The translations under genes and the position numbers were made by a program. A stretch of DNA of 64,000 bases, taken from Euphorbia lathyris (lineage: Eukaryota > Streptophyta > Magnoliopsida > Malpighiales > Euphorbiaceae). Location: NCBI RefSeq assembly GCF_963576675.1, contig NC_088912.1, positions 57,916,895 through 57,980,894 on the forward strand, written 5' to 3'. Shown piece after piece: positions 11,302 through 22,812 of the stretch (its first letter is position 1; the number at the start of each line of letters is the position of its first letter). The notes beneath the pieces are model-generated. The model saw only the letters and a program-made list of their open reading frames with translations. It was not told where the DNA came from and made no database searches.

Positions 11302-11489
11302 ACACAGAAAAACATATGAACAATAAAACTAGAAATTAAAAAGGAATGAGTTAGACAAATCCGAGGCATGTATTAGCAGTTTCTGTAAGACGATCGTCTC
11401 CTAGGATACAACAGATTACACAACCGAACTCAAACCGTATGTAGACTCCTTATCACCGGAGTAAGAAAACAAGAATATTATGAACAGAC
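11269..11489 (+). repeat. Direct repeat copy A flanking the Athila block
   Basis: 221 bp beginning ATGTTAGATGTGATTAACC and ending 'attatgaacagac'. It matches 22281-22519 at roughly 93 percent by eye, except for an internal 18-20-bp stretch (GTCGTCGCTATTGAAGAT) present only in copy B. Copy A contains the end of the transposase N-terminal exon. Confidence 0.85.
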
Positions 11490-12259
11490 CGACGGTAGGT
11501 GGACATGTCATAGTCGGTCAATTCACCCCGAGCTCCCAACACAATTGCGGTGATAAAATTACAAAGAGGGATTTGAATGGTACTAGCCCTCGAAGCACGG
11601 AATAAATTGTCAAATAAAATACCAATGCTATCAATCCTCAAGTCTTTAAGCAAACTATCCAAAACATATAAATCCCGAACTTGAACCTTTGAACTCTCAA
11701 CACGACCAAACAAGGAGAAACTTAAATACTTATGAAAGAAGAACACACAATTGTCCTTAATCAACTTGCTTGAAGTGTTTTTCGAATTAAAATAATCTTG
11801 ATCCGAGAGAGTTTGCCAAACTGCATCATTATCAAAATCTTTAGGCTTATCGTAAAAATTAGAAGTAGGGAAACCAAACATATTTCCCATTGCTTCATAG
11901 TCAATGGTGTAAGGGATACCATTATTCCTAAAAGAAATTGAAGTTTTCTTCTTGTTCATGGACAAAGTGACAAAAAATTCCACCACATATTCATTAATAC
12001 GCGGGAAACGCATATTAACGAATTCTTGCCAACCCAATGCTTCAATAAAGGCATCAATTCGAGTAGAGAAATTCAACGTTCTTACCGAATGGAAGTCTAA
12101 GAAGTGCATATCAACAAATTGGCGGTCGGCTTGAGAAAAATGTTTGAAACGAGCGGCTTCTTCCTCCGAATAGATGTCAAAATAAGCTCCACATTGAACC
12201 CGAAGGTGATTAGCTTCCGTAACAGCGGGCTTGTTACCAACACGCTTAGTTCTAACCAT
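11490..12259 (-). pseudogene. Athila env-position ORF copy 2 (C-terminus lost at junction)
   Basis: Starts at the ATG at 12259 (MVRTKRVGNKPAV) and runs intact for about 257 codons to the junction at 11489; the last residues (VHNILVFLLR) are read from foreign flanking DNA to a stop at 11453. It resembles the 'ATHILA ORF-1' or 'putative plant transposon protein' families: a basic N-terminus, GWQEFVNMRFPRINEYVVEFF, an ISFRNNGIPYTIDYEAM strand motif, a Gly/Phe turn (GNMFGFP) and a Leu-rich helical half (FLHKYLSFSLFG-like). Its layout matches the ORF at 13287-14234 throughout, so the two are ancient duplicates. No membrane helix or signal peptide is evident, so an envelope role is not supported. 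Function unknown. Confidence 0.75.
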
Positions 12260-13286
12260 GGTGATGGTGTTTTTAGGGTTTGAGAAGAAGAAGAAGAAGA
12301 AGAAGTTGAGAGAAATACCAAAGCTTGAAGATGAGGTTGGGGGTTGTGAATTGGAAGTGATTGAAAATAGGAAATTGGAGTGAATAAATTGGGAAGAGTA
12401 AAAGTAAGTTTTTGGGGAAGAGTTTAGAGTAAGGGATTGGGTAAAAATAGAGGTGATGTGAGGTTTGTGTAAGAGGTAGGTTTATATAGGGTTGTATAGG
12501 TAGGTGAATAGGTAGAATAGGAATAGGAATAGGCAAAATTTGGTGGCAAAATCGGATTTAATAGGGCAAATTATATGCGTGTCGCGACCGCGAATGGCAT
12601 AGCCGCGGCCGCGGCACGCGACTTTCAGGCAATTTTCGCAATGAAAAATGGCCGAACTTGCTGGTCATACCGAGAATCTTAATTCTCGGTAGAGAATTGG
12701 TTGAAATGGCCAATTTTGATGCCTTTTGACTTGGTTTGTGCATTTTTTGTTGTGGAATGGTTCCTGAACTTAATATTAAATGTTCCTGCACTTAAAACTA
12801 AAATAAATGACATTAATTGCAAGGAAAACCAAAGGTTTAACCTTAATAAATTAAATTAAAATAAATTTATTATGAAGAATTAATGAAACTTAAATGTGCA
12901 TTTATGCATATAAGTTAAGAGAACCATATTAAATTCATAATAAGTGCATGTTAATACATATTTAATACATGAATTGAATTGATTAAATGATAACTTAATT
13001 TATTAAAAATAAATTGAGTTACAAATAGAATTAAACGTGAATATACGTGTGGGAAAATAGAAAACCATATTAGTTCAAGTGAATCCTTTTTATCTTAATT
13101 TGATTATGAAAAATTAGAATGTACCCATATGAAATATGTTAAGTATATATAATGGATCAAATGGATAAAAATTAAGAATTGAACTAAATAAGATTTTTAT
13201 TATTGTAACATATGTACAAAAAATGAAAACAAACTAGTAATTAAAACAAAACAAAATATATACAAAAATAAAATGAAAAATAGAAA
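12260..13286 (-). other. Spacer between the two env-position ORFs, with hairpin module 1
   Basis: AT-rich non-coding DNA. At 12281-12305 a GAA run precedes the copy 2 start. Hairpin module 1 lies at 12577-12691: a GC palindrome (12577-12620, arms related to GCGTGTCGCGACCG) and a perfect 10-bp hairpin TACCGAGAAT/ATTCTCGGTA (12668-12677 and 12682-12691, loop CTTA). From 12790 to 13280 nothing but AT-rich sequence is seen. Confidence 0.7.
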
Positions 13287-14234
13287 CTATTCTACATATT
13301 CATCCCTATCTAACGGGATATTTCTGGCCTTAATACGATCAATTTGAAACTGCACGAAAGTTTCACGTTCCGGTGCAGACAGAAATTGAGGCCCTGCTCG
13401 AAAGACACGTTTCACAAGTCCTTCGCGCTCGAGAAATTCATAGTCAATTGTCGGGAAGAATTCATCATCACTCCAGGGAACATCAATAGTGCCCTTTGAA
13501 CCGAGAATTATTCCACAGATTATATTGCCGAACCCAATCTTCTTATCTTTGGATCGAGAAGCGGCGACAAGACCTTCCATCAGAATTTTGGAAGAATCCA
13601 CTGCATTGCCCTGGAATATATCTCTAAGAACATATAAATCAGTGTCACGGACTACACTACTGAATGTACGCCCGAATAAACTGTGACACAGAAATTTGTG
13701 CAAATACAACATGGAGTTGGAGCAAAAAGAGTGATTATAGGCGAGTTTTGAATTGAATCGCCAGAATCCAGTGAGCATTCTCCAAATGTCCGAGGATGTC
13801 ATGTCTCATCCAGGATGACGTTTGATTGTATCCCTCGGGGGAAAACCAAACCAAGCATGCAACTCGGGATAGCCGAAAGTGAAGATTTCGCCTTCTCGAC
13901 GAAAACTGAGACGTACTCGTCGTTTATTAGTAAAACGCATGATACAGAAGAATTCGAGTATCCAGTCGCCTATTATTGGAAATCGCATTTGGGCGAATTT
14001 TGTCCACCCTAGGCGCTCCATATAGCGGCTCATGTCATCAGAAATGCCTAATTGGCTATTAAGAAATTCATCCATATACAACATTTCGGTGAAGAATTTA
14101 TAACGGTGATTCCAATAACGCCTACCTTCATCGTGGTTGAAGATAGGAAAAGGCGCCCCATATCGCTTGGATAAGTCTGGGCGTTTGTTGATTGAGGCAG
14201 CGTTGTGCCTAGATGGTTTGTATTTGGTAGGCAT
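13287..14234 (-). pseudogene. Athila env-position ORF copy 1 (one nonsense codon)
   Basis: Begins at the ATG at 14234 (MPTKYKPSRHNAASINKRP). The frame is interrupted by a single in-frame TGA at 13806-13808 and continues to the stop after RDEYVE at 13287, about 315 codons in all. It shows the same fold as copy 2: YMERLGWTKFAQMRFPIIGD, LSFRREGEIFTFGYPEL, AWFGFPP, then a helical half with MLYLHKFLCHSLFG, DLYVLRDIF and IGFGNIICGIILGSKG. It is the complete version of the pair and shows that copy 2 lost about 60 C-terminal residues. Family as for copy 2; function unknown. Confidence 0.75.
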
Positions 14235-14904
14235 GGTGCAAAGTTTGTGTTACTTTAGCAAAGAACGGTATTTGTGAAGAAAAATCAGAGTTCTGACAAA
14301 GATGAAAAGAAATTGTAACAGAACTTGAATCCTTTAGGATTAATTTATAAGAGTTTAGGATGAAAAGTGGTGTTGTTTTAATTATGAAAAGGTATAAAAT
14401 TACACCTTTCGGAAATGAAGAAACTCAATGTTTCGTTTGTCAAGAGGTTTGTTGAAAGGATTGTGACATTTCAGACCTGATAGTGCAGGAAACACGCGTG
14501 TCGCGACCGTGAATGGCAAAGCCGCGGTCGCGACACGCTGATTTCCTTGCGGAAATCAGGCATCAAAGCTACCTCCCGATTCACGGTAGAGAATTTAAAA
14601 TTCTCGGCATGAACAGAGAAATCCGAATCCAAATAGACAATTCTGAAAAAGAGTATTCTCGGCAGGGAATTTCAAATTCTCGGCAGAGAATTGCCTTAAA
14701 CTACAATTTCATCCTAATTATCTAAAAATTAAATCTAAAATCATGAAATAAAAATATTTACGTAACTAAATCATAACATAAAGTAATCTAATCATAAAAA
14801 TGGCATTTTGGAAAAATAAAATAAAATAAAATAAAATAAAATAAAATAAACAAAAACATAAAAACAATAAAACAAAATAAACTGTGTAAGAAAAACTGAG
14901 TAAT
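14235..14904 (-). other. Spacer between pol and env-position ORF 1, with hairpin module 2
   Basis: Non-coding. The GC palindrome at 14496-14538 has perfect 14-bp arms (GCGTGTCGCGACCG and its complement). It is followed by GAGAAT/ATTCTC repeats at about 14580-14695 (ACGGTAGAGAATTTAAAATT and three CTCGGCA-type half-sites). A simple (AAAAT)n tract lies at 14815-14850. The module has the same composition and order as in the LTR and in the 12.6-kb spacer. Confidence 0.7.
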
Positions 14905-17900
14905 TTATACGCCAGATAATCTCGTTATGAACGGAATTTCAATTTGTGAAATATTTTCGTAATAGATTTTACATCGATTACCATTAACTTTGAATCGAAC
15001 TCCGTTAGGACCTTCCAGTTCTAAAGAACCATAATCGAAAGTTTTGACGACTAAATACGGTCCTAACCATCTAGACTTACGTTTTCCTGGAAATAAATGA
15101 AGTCGTGAATTAAATAACAGCACTTTATCCCCAACATTAAAGTGTTTGACTTTAATTTTGGCATCGTGCCATTTTTTTCACTTTTTCTTTATAAATCTTT
15201 GCATTTTCGTAAGATAGATGATGTAACTCATCTAACTCATTTAAATTGAGCAAACGTTTCTTACCTGCTTGATGTAAGTCAAAGTTAAGTTCTCTAATAG
15301 CCCAATAGGCTTTATGTTCTAATTCGACTGGCAAATGACATACCTTACCATACACTAAACGGTACGGAGTCATTCCTATTGGTGTCTTAAATGCAGTACG
15401 GTATGCCCATAACGCATTATTGAGTTTAGAAGACCAATCTTTTCTAGAGGATGAAACCGTTTTCTCGAGAATCCATTTGAGTTCTCTATTTGATATCTCC
15501 GCCTAGCCATTTGACTGAGGATGGTATGGCGTTGATACGCGGTGGCGTACTCCATATTTTTATATAAGTGTTTCAAAACTCTTGTTTATAAAATGAGTAC
15601 CGCCATCACTAACGATAACTCTTGGACAACCAAATCTACAGAATATATCGTCAAGAAAATTAACGACAACTTTAGAATCGTTCGTCGGGGTTGCAATTGC
15701 TTCAACCCACTTCGAAACATAATCGACGGCAACTAATATGTAAGTTTTACCATTGGAAGGGGGAAAAGGTCCCATGAAATCTATTCCCCACATGTCGAAG
15801 ACTTCAACTTCTAATATGGTTGTGAGGGGCATCTCATCTTTCCTTCCTACATTTCCTGTTCTCTGGCACTTATCACAACGAGTGATAAACGAACGGACGT
15901 CCTTAAACATCGTAGGCCAAAAGAAACCGCTTTCAAATATTCTAGCTGCTGTCTTGTTAACTCCATTATGTCCTCCATAAAAGCTAGAATGACATTCTGA
16001 CATTATGGATTCAAATTCATTTTCACCAACGCATCTCCTAATTATCCCGTAACCACAAGTTTTGAACAAAAAAGGATCTTCCCAAAAGTATTGTTTAATA
16101 TCGAAGAAAAATTTCTTCCTTTGGTGGGAATTTAATCCTTCCGGAACAATATTGGCTGCGAGATAATTAGCAATATCTGCATACCAAGGTGATATGAAAC
16201 TTTTCATTTGATAGAGATGTTCATCAGGGAAATCATCTCGTATACCGATAGTTTCACCTATAGGACCGTTTTCATCTTCAAGTCTCGATAGATGATCGAC
16301 GACAAGGTTTTCAACTCCCTTTTTGTCTTTAATTTCTATATCAAATTCTTCCAACAATAAAACCCATCTAATTAGACGTGGTTTTGCATCCTTTTTAGCA
16401 AAAAAATATCTTAATGCTGCATGATCAGTGTAAATAATAACTTTTGAACCTAATAAGTATGACCTAAAATTGTCACATGCAAAAACTACGGCTAACATTT
16501 CTTTTTCTGTTGTGGTGTAGTTTAATTGTGCACCAGACAGTGTGTGACTTGCATAATAAATGACATGAAGTTTCTTATCTTTCCTTTGACCTAAAACACA
16601 TCCGACAGCTAAATCACTTGCATCACACATAATTTCAAAGGGTAAATCCCAATCGGGTTTAGCAATAATAGGTGCACTGACTAAAGCAGTTTTCAATGTT
16701 TCGAAAGCTTTAACGCAATCTTCATTAAAATCAAAGGTAGAATCTTTCATGAGTAGATTAGTGAGTGGTTTGGAAATTACAGAAATTTTTTTAATAAATC
16801 TTCTGTAAAAACCTGCATGTCCTAAAAATGATCTTACTCCTTTAACAGTAATTGGAGGGGGTAATTTTTCTATTACTGAAGTTTTTGCTCTATCTACTTC
16901 TAATCCTTTTTCAGATATTTTGTGACCTAAAACAATTCCTTCGTCAACCATGAAATGACATTTTTCCCAGTTTAATACTAAATTTGTTTCTTCACACCTA
17001 GACAAAACTTTATCCAAGTTTCCTAGGCATGAATCAAAAGAATCTCCATAAACTGAAAAATCGTCCATAAAAACTTCCATGATATCTTCAATAAAATCAT
17101 TAAAAATCGCAGTCATACAACGTTGAAATGTTGTAGGTGCGTTACATAGACCAAAGGGCATTCTTCTATATGCAAATGTTCCGTAAGGACATGTGAAGGT
17201 TGTTTTATCTTGGTCATCCGGGTAAATGTATATTTGAAAGAATCCGGAGCAACCATCTAGAAAACAGTAGAAAGCATGACCAGCTATCCTTTCGATCATT
17301 TGATCAATGAAAGGAAGAGGAAAATGATCTTTCCTAGTTGCTTTATTTAAATTTCTATAATCTATACAAACCCTCCAACCAGTGCTGGTTCGCGTAGGTA
17401 TTAATTCACCTTCTTCATTCCTTACAACTGTTATGCCTCCCTTTTTAGGTACACAATGGATTGGACTAACCCATTCACTATCCGAGATAAGGTAGATGAT
17501 TCCATTGTCCAGAAGTTTAGTAATTTCATTTTTTACTATTTCTTTCATGTTCGGATTTAGGCGTCTTTGCCTATCCGCTTTAGGTGGCTTATCTTCTTCT
17601 AAGTGAATTCTATGCATTACAATACTTGGATTAATACCTTTTAAGTCAGAAATTTGCCAACCCATGCTTCCTATCCTATTTCTAACAACTTCTTTCAATT
17701 TCTCTTCTTGAACTTGTGTCAACTTGTTAGAGATAATTATAGGTAGAGAATCGCCTTCGCCTAAGAAAGCGTACCTCAAATGACTTAGTAATTCCTTAAG
17801 TTCTAATTCAGGTGGAACTACAATCGAAGGCGGAACTGGTCCATCTTCACGAATCAAAGGTTCTGGGTCCTTATCTTCTAGTTCCTCACTCATTATAGGT

Positions 17901-18867
17901 TCTATTATTTCTTCTTTCTGAACAATGTCATTTACACATTCTTCAATTAAATCGAGTTTCATACAAGCGAAATCTTCCATAGGATATTTCATCGCTTGGT
18001 TCATATCAAACTCAATCTTATCATCTCCTATCCGTAAAACTACTTTCCCTTCCGACACGTCAACTAGAGCACGTCCCGTGTTCATGAACGGTCTACCAAA
18101 GATTAGCGGACAATTTACATCATAAGCAAAATCTAAAATAACGAAATCGGTAGGAAAAATAAACTTGTCAACTTTAACTAAAACATCCTCTATTATACCG
18201 TATGGTCTTTTAGTGGTTTGATCCGCTAATTGTAAAACCATATTGGTACGTTTGATGTCTTCTTCTAAGCCTAACTTATTAAAAATAGATAATGGCATCA
18301 AGTTAATGCTTGCTCCTAAATCACAAAGACAACTTGGGAATTCTATATCGCCCAATTTACATGGAATGGTAAAACATCCGGGATCTTTGAGTTTTGTGGG
18401 AAAATTGCTTGACACAATCGAACTGCAATCTTCAGTTAGTGAAATGGATGAAATTCCTTCCCAACTGATTTTCTTTGAAATTAAATCTTTGAGGAATTTA
18501 CCATAATTGGGAATTTGCGTAATTGCATCCATAAACGTTAAATTAATATGCAAATTCTTAAGTTTGTCTAAAAATGTTAAAAGTTGTTTATCATAGTCCT
18601 TGTTGCGGACTTTGTGTGGAAAAGGTGGTTTGAGTACAAAAGTTTTTGTACTAGAGTCAATCGGTGCATCTTTTTGATTTAACGTATCTTCTTTGGGCTT
18701 TGGTAAATCAGTTCCAGGTAAAGTCGAATTTCCGGTCATTTCCGGGCCTAAGTAATTTTTCCCTGAACGAAGAGTGATAGCCTTAACATGCTCTTTCGGA
18801 TTTTCTTCCGTATGGCTTGGAAGACTTCCCTCTTTGCGGGATGGAATTGATTTAGCGAGTTGTCCAA
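14905..18867 (-). pseudogene. Athila pol: protease, RT, RNase H, integrase (broken)
   Basis: Same reading frame as gag. Protease near [15 protein letters not shown] (DLG instead of the usual DTG or DSG, common in Athila). RT with [36 protein letters not shown] and [10 protein letters not shown]. RNase H with [16 protein letters not shown] and [10 protein letters not shown]. Integrase with an H..H..CDKCQ zinc finger, [20 protein letters not shown] and YHPQSNG. Breaks: TAA at about 15560, TAG at about 15503 just after the integrase NG motif, and a one-base frameshift near 15172, after which the C-terminal integrase/chromo-like tail reads on at 14905-15160. The RT and RNase H core is uninterrupted for 1059 codons. 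Confidence 0.9.
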
Positions 18868-20176
18868 TTTAAATCTCCAAATTATGGATGCTAGATGATT
18901 GGTTTTTAATAAGCTGATCGAATTTATTATCGATCCGTTTAAAACCATCGTCGTGATTACTTATTTTTCTGCTCATCGCATCAATGAATTTGTCGATTTT
19001 AGAAGATAAAGTGCTAATCGAATCTCTTGATTGATTTTGATAATTAGTAGTACGATTTTGATTAGCATTAGCATTATTATTGTCTCTCTAGTTAAAGTTA
19101 GGATGATTTCTCCATCCAGGATTATATGTATTGGAATAAGGATTATTAGTTTGGTTTTGCCCTTGGACAAAATTTACCTGTTCAATCTCACTCATACCTT
19201 CGTAATCCACATCTGTTTGGATTGGTTGACCATTAGGATCACACGGTGCCATAAACCTATCAATTTTGTGCGACAAGGCAGAAAATTGGGCTTGCAACAT
19301 CGCTACTAGATCAATATTCACTATACCTTTAACTGATGATGTTGTTGAGGATGATGGTTTCGCTAATGGTACGTGTCCACGTTCCGCGGGCCACATACTG
19401 CTGTTGATTGCCATTTCCTCTAAAAGTTCTCTTACTTGGGCAGATGTTTTCTTCATGAATAACCCTCCAGACATAGCGTCCAATGAACCTCTTGTTGTAG
19501 GATTTAGTCCATTATAAAATGTTTGTATTAAGAGTTCAGCGGGCAATTGGTGGTGTGGGCATAAACGTTGAAGTTCTTTAAAACGTTCCCAAGCCTCATA
19601 AAGAGTTTCACTATCATTTTGAGAAAAAGATGTTAACTCTTTAATGACTCTTGCGGTTTTTGCTAAAGGGAAGAATTTTGATAAAAATGCTTGGGCTAAT
19701 TGTTCCCAAGTCTCAATTGATGCGGCTGGCATAGAAGTTAACCATTCTATGGCTCGATCCTTCAAAGTAAAAAGAAAAAGGCGAAGATTGATTGCTTCTG
19801 CAGTCACATTTGGTATTTTGAAAGTGTCACAAATTTCTAAGAAATTTGTCAAATGGGTATTAGGATTTTCGTTAGGAAACCCGTAAAACATTACATTATT
19901 TTGCAACATATTAAGCAACGCAGGCTTAATTTCAAATTGGTTTGAATTAATTTGGGGTCTAACTATACTGTTGGTTACACCGGCCACTCCTGGCCTAGCG
20001 TAATCCATAAGTGTGGCCATAACTTCTGGCTCGGTAATTTTAGTTTTTATTGGGGTTTGGTTTTTCTTTTTCTTTTCTTTCTTGTTCTTTTTAAGAGTTC
20101 TTTCAATTTCTGGGTCAATAGGATCTGGTGACGTGCCCGAACTTCGAGAACTGCGCATGAACTTGAAATTTTGCAC
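18868..20176 (-). pseudogene. Athila gag (two nonsense codons)
   Basis: Starts at the ATG at 20176 (MQNFKFMRSSRSSG) with a Lys-rich N-terminus, then a Retrotrans_gag domain: LRLFLFTLKDRAIEWL, WEQLAQAFLSKFFP and LYEAWERFKELQRLCPHH are diagnostic of Athila gag. An Asn/Gln-rich tail follows. The frame has TAG at 19088-19090 and TAA at about 18868-18870, but is otherwise continuous into pol through LRSGKNYLG, a conserved gag-protease joint. No CCHC knuckle was found. It is separated from the PBS by a leader of about 150 bp. Confidence 0.88.
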
Positions 20177-20327
20177 GAACCGAAACTACCTACAAAACAG
20201 AATTTAAAAAATAAATATGTTAGTAATTGAAAATAATTAAAAATATAAAAGTTTGAATAAGTATGAATAAACCTAGATTCGTAATAAAACACGAAAAAAT
20301 TAAAATTTTATCAAAAATTTTGGCATT

Positions 20328-20344
20328 CCCCGGCAACGGCGCCA
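20328..20344 (-). other. Athila primer-binding site
   Basis: On the minus strand TGGCGCCGTTGCCGGGG starts six bases after the LTR end (..CTCAACA). This sequence is the usual PBS of Athila and related plant gypsy elements (tRNA-Asp type by common assignment). Confidence 0.85.
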
Positions 20345-20350
20345 AAAACT

Positions 20351-21846
20351 TGTTGAGCGATTTCCGCAAGTGCACGGTATACGCTTGTAGTAATAAAAGA
20401 TATCGATCCCACAGGGAACGTTTTTTAACAAAACTTATTTACAATCGGTTAAATTTACTCTTAGGTTTGTGATATGGAAAAATCGTTTAATCGGTTTTGG
20501 TTTTGAAATAGCTAGAATGAGAATTAGATTAGAATATGAAGATGTTAGAAAATATCTGATTTAAGATTGAATTTGCAAAACAGGAACGTTTTAGTACTTT
20601 AGAAAAGCAAACAGGTATATTTGTTTGCATTAAGCAAAGAAACAACTTTAAACTTTGTACGAATTATAAAGATGAAATAAATGACGGAACCTCTAATTAA
20701 TTGGCTTTGAACGCGACAAAACCCTTTCGGGATAGTTGCCCTTAATCAAATTAAAACTCTTTCGAGATGATAATTTGCCTAAGTGTTTAACAAAGTTTCC
20801 TTGTAAAGATTTGAATTAAATACGTTTTAATAAAAACACCAGCATCAATCCACTTCGGCTCATTTACCAAAGTGCTGCATAAGAATCTATCGAATAGAAC
20901 GGACTTTATTAGATGAAATATAAATTGATACAAGTTTACAGAGAACATGGAGCATTGAATTCTTCGACGGCGTGCAAGTGAACGGGTTGTCAATCCTTTC
21001 CTTGGGTTTCGTTCGAGTTTGTCAGGCTCAGGGGCGAATCCTCTACTCAATCTTCTCGCTGAATCTTCGTAATAGAGACTAGGTCGGTCTACTACCAAAA
21101 TGAAAACTAAACTGGAACAATGTCTAAACGCTACTGAATTTGTTATTAATTTGTAAACAATGTGTGTACATCATATTGCTTTTTACAGAATCTAAATCTA
21201 ATTTCTGAATCACTTGACTCGGAATTTCTGCATAAATTCTACACTAATTTCTTTCTTCTACACATATCACTATATATTTTTTATTTTTCTCAATTCTCCA
21301 TCAACTCTTTATTTATAGATGTTGAAGAGTCTTGATTGAAGTGTTGTGTCCGTTGTGAAGGATTGTGTCCGCTGCGAAAGGACGTCTTTATCCACCCGAA
21401 CGATCGTGTTTCGTCGAAAACGAAAGTGTGTAACTAGGCTTCCAAAATCTCCTGCTCGTACCGAGAATTATTAAATTCACTACCGAGAATGGGGGAGCAT
21501 CAATTGTACTTCAGACGAAGGGAAAAAAAGGCTGAAGGATGCGTGTCGCGACCGTGAAAATGAGGGGCCGCGGTCGCGGCACGGAGCGTTTTTCACTTTT
21601 TCGCTCTCGTTCGTGTCCTCGACTTGGCGTTATTAATTTTCGTCGTCTTCGACTCCTTTTGTAGGGCTTTTCTTCTATTTTTGAGCTCTTTTTACTCCTA
21701 TTTGGATTTTACCAAATATTTATGTACCTTGCATGAAAGAAACATATTCGAGAGTAAAAGTATTCTAAATAGGTATGAATAGCATAAATTCGTAGCAATA
21801 TTGATGTAATTATTGATGATATTTTAGGTATATTTTGGGCTTAACA
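20351..21846 (-). repeat. Athila 5' LTR
   Basis: On the minus strand it runs from TGTTAAGCCC (21846) to CTCAACA (20351), 1496 bp with TG..CA ends. Hairpin module 3 is at 21450-21584: TACCGAGAAT-type half-sites (about 21459-21496) and the GC palindrome GCGTGTCGCGACCG..CCGCGGTCGCGGCACGG (21541-21584). A minus-strand TATA-like tract is present near 21310-21290. There is no partner LTR, so the age cannot be estimated. Confidence 0.85.
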
Positions 21847-22280
21847 GTAGGCCTAAAACCTCTGAAGTGACCGTGTTTTTAAAACCGGACCCATCTTCAC
21901 TTAGCATATATATACAAATACATGTCAAACGATAATTAATAATTAATCATCCATTTTCCTCGATTTAAGGATATAAAATATTAATATTGGTTGCACCTTT
22001 ATATTGATCACTGATGCAGATCAAATTCCACCAAGTGAATAATTATTGTTGCACATCTCCTGCACATCTTGTTTGATGTATTCTGAATTTTGTTGTCCGC
22101 CATAGCATTTTTTCTCTTTTCTTGAATTCAATTCATTCGTTTGAATTGATTTTAAGCTTGCTGAAAATTGTGCATAAACTACAAAAATGTCAATACTCTA
22201 GACAGAAATAAAATTTGTTGCACATAATACTTCTGTATGTGTTTTTTGGAAAATCAACAAACAATTAATCCATCTTAAGA
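21847..22280. other. Unassigned AT-rich segment between Athila LTR and direct repeat B
   Basis: 434 bp with no ORF and no similarity to any other part of the window that I can see. It separates the 5' LTR of the Athila element from direct repeat copy B, so a simple element-plus-TSD model does not explain the locus. Confidence 0.5.
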
Positions 22281-22519
22281 ATGTTAGATGTGATTAACCA
22301 AAAAACAAATTGAATACAGAAAAACATATGAACAATAAAACTAGAAATTAAAAATGAATGAGTTAGACAAATCTGAGGCATGTATTAGCAGTTTCCTTAA
22401 GACGATGTCGTCGCTATTGAAGATCGTCTCCCAAGATGCAACAGATTACGCAAGCGAACTCAAACCGTGTGTAGACTTGTTATCACCGGAATAGGAAAAC
22501 AAGAACATTATGAACAGAC
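22281..22519 (+). repeat. Direct repeat copy B flanking the Athila block
   Basis: 239 bp matching 11269-11489; see copy A. It contains the 18-20-bp stretch that copy A lacks and is followed by sequence leading to the transposase coding region, so it is probably the better-preserved copy. Confidence 0.85.
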
Positions 22520-22812
22520 GAAGAGCAAGAAAAATTTCAGAGAATATTTTTTCCAACAGTCAAGACGCTAGTTACTGAATTTGACAATTCCATTCTATAT
22601 AAATAGAACTCAAGGATATGTCTTTTCATGAACGAACACGACTGAACACGGACAGACGCGGTTGTTCACGTACGAACATGACTATACACGGACAGACACG
22701 ACTGCTCACATATGAACACGACTGTTCATGATGGATACGACTGTTCATGAAAGGAGATGTTTGTTGGTATTTAAATTAATATATAACTTTATTCAAAATT
22801 TTCCAACAAAAT
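22520..22812. repeat. Short interspersed repeats around a probable intron end
   Basis: From about 22625 to 22755 the sequence is built from variants of ACGAACACGACTG, TTCACG and ACGGACAGAC. The decamer TTTTCCAACA occurs on both sides (about 22548 and 22798), which could mark an inserted 250-bp piece. No ORF. Confidence 0.45.

Larger units (their letters stand above)
11490..21846 (-). mobile_element. Athila-type Ty3/gypsy retrotransposon, 3' truncated (no 3' LTR)
   Basis: On the minus strand: 5' LTR (20351-21846), primer-binding site (20328-20344), gag-pol (14905-20176), then two related ORFs in the env position (13287-14234 and about 11490-12259). Where a second LTR should begin on the left, the sequence switches at about 11489 into the MULE-derived repeat, in mid-ORF. 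The polyprotein order (gag, protease, RT, RNase H, integrase) and the extra 3' ORFs fit the Athila lineage. Five bases after the 5' LTR read GTAGG, but the matching left flank cannot be tested because that end is lost. Confidence 0.85.

Noticed and set aside
11269..22519. The two 220-240-bp direct repeats as a pair of LTRs
   Set aside because: They lack TG..CA ends, contain part of the MULE coding exon and are not next to a PBS or polypurine tract; the real Athila LTR is 20351-21846.
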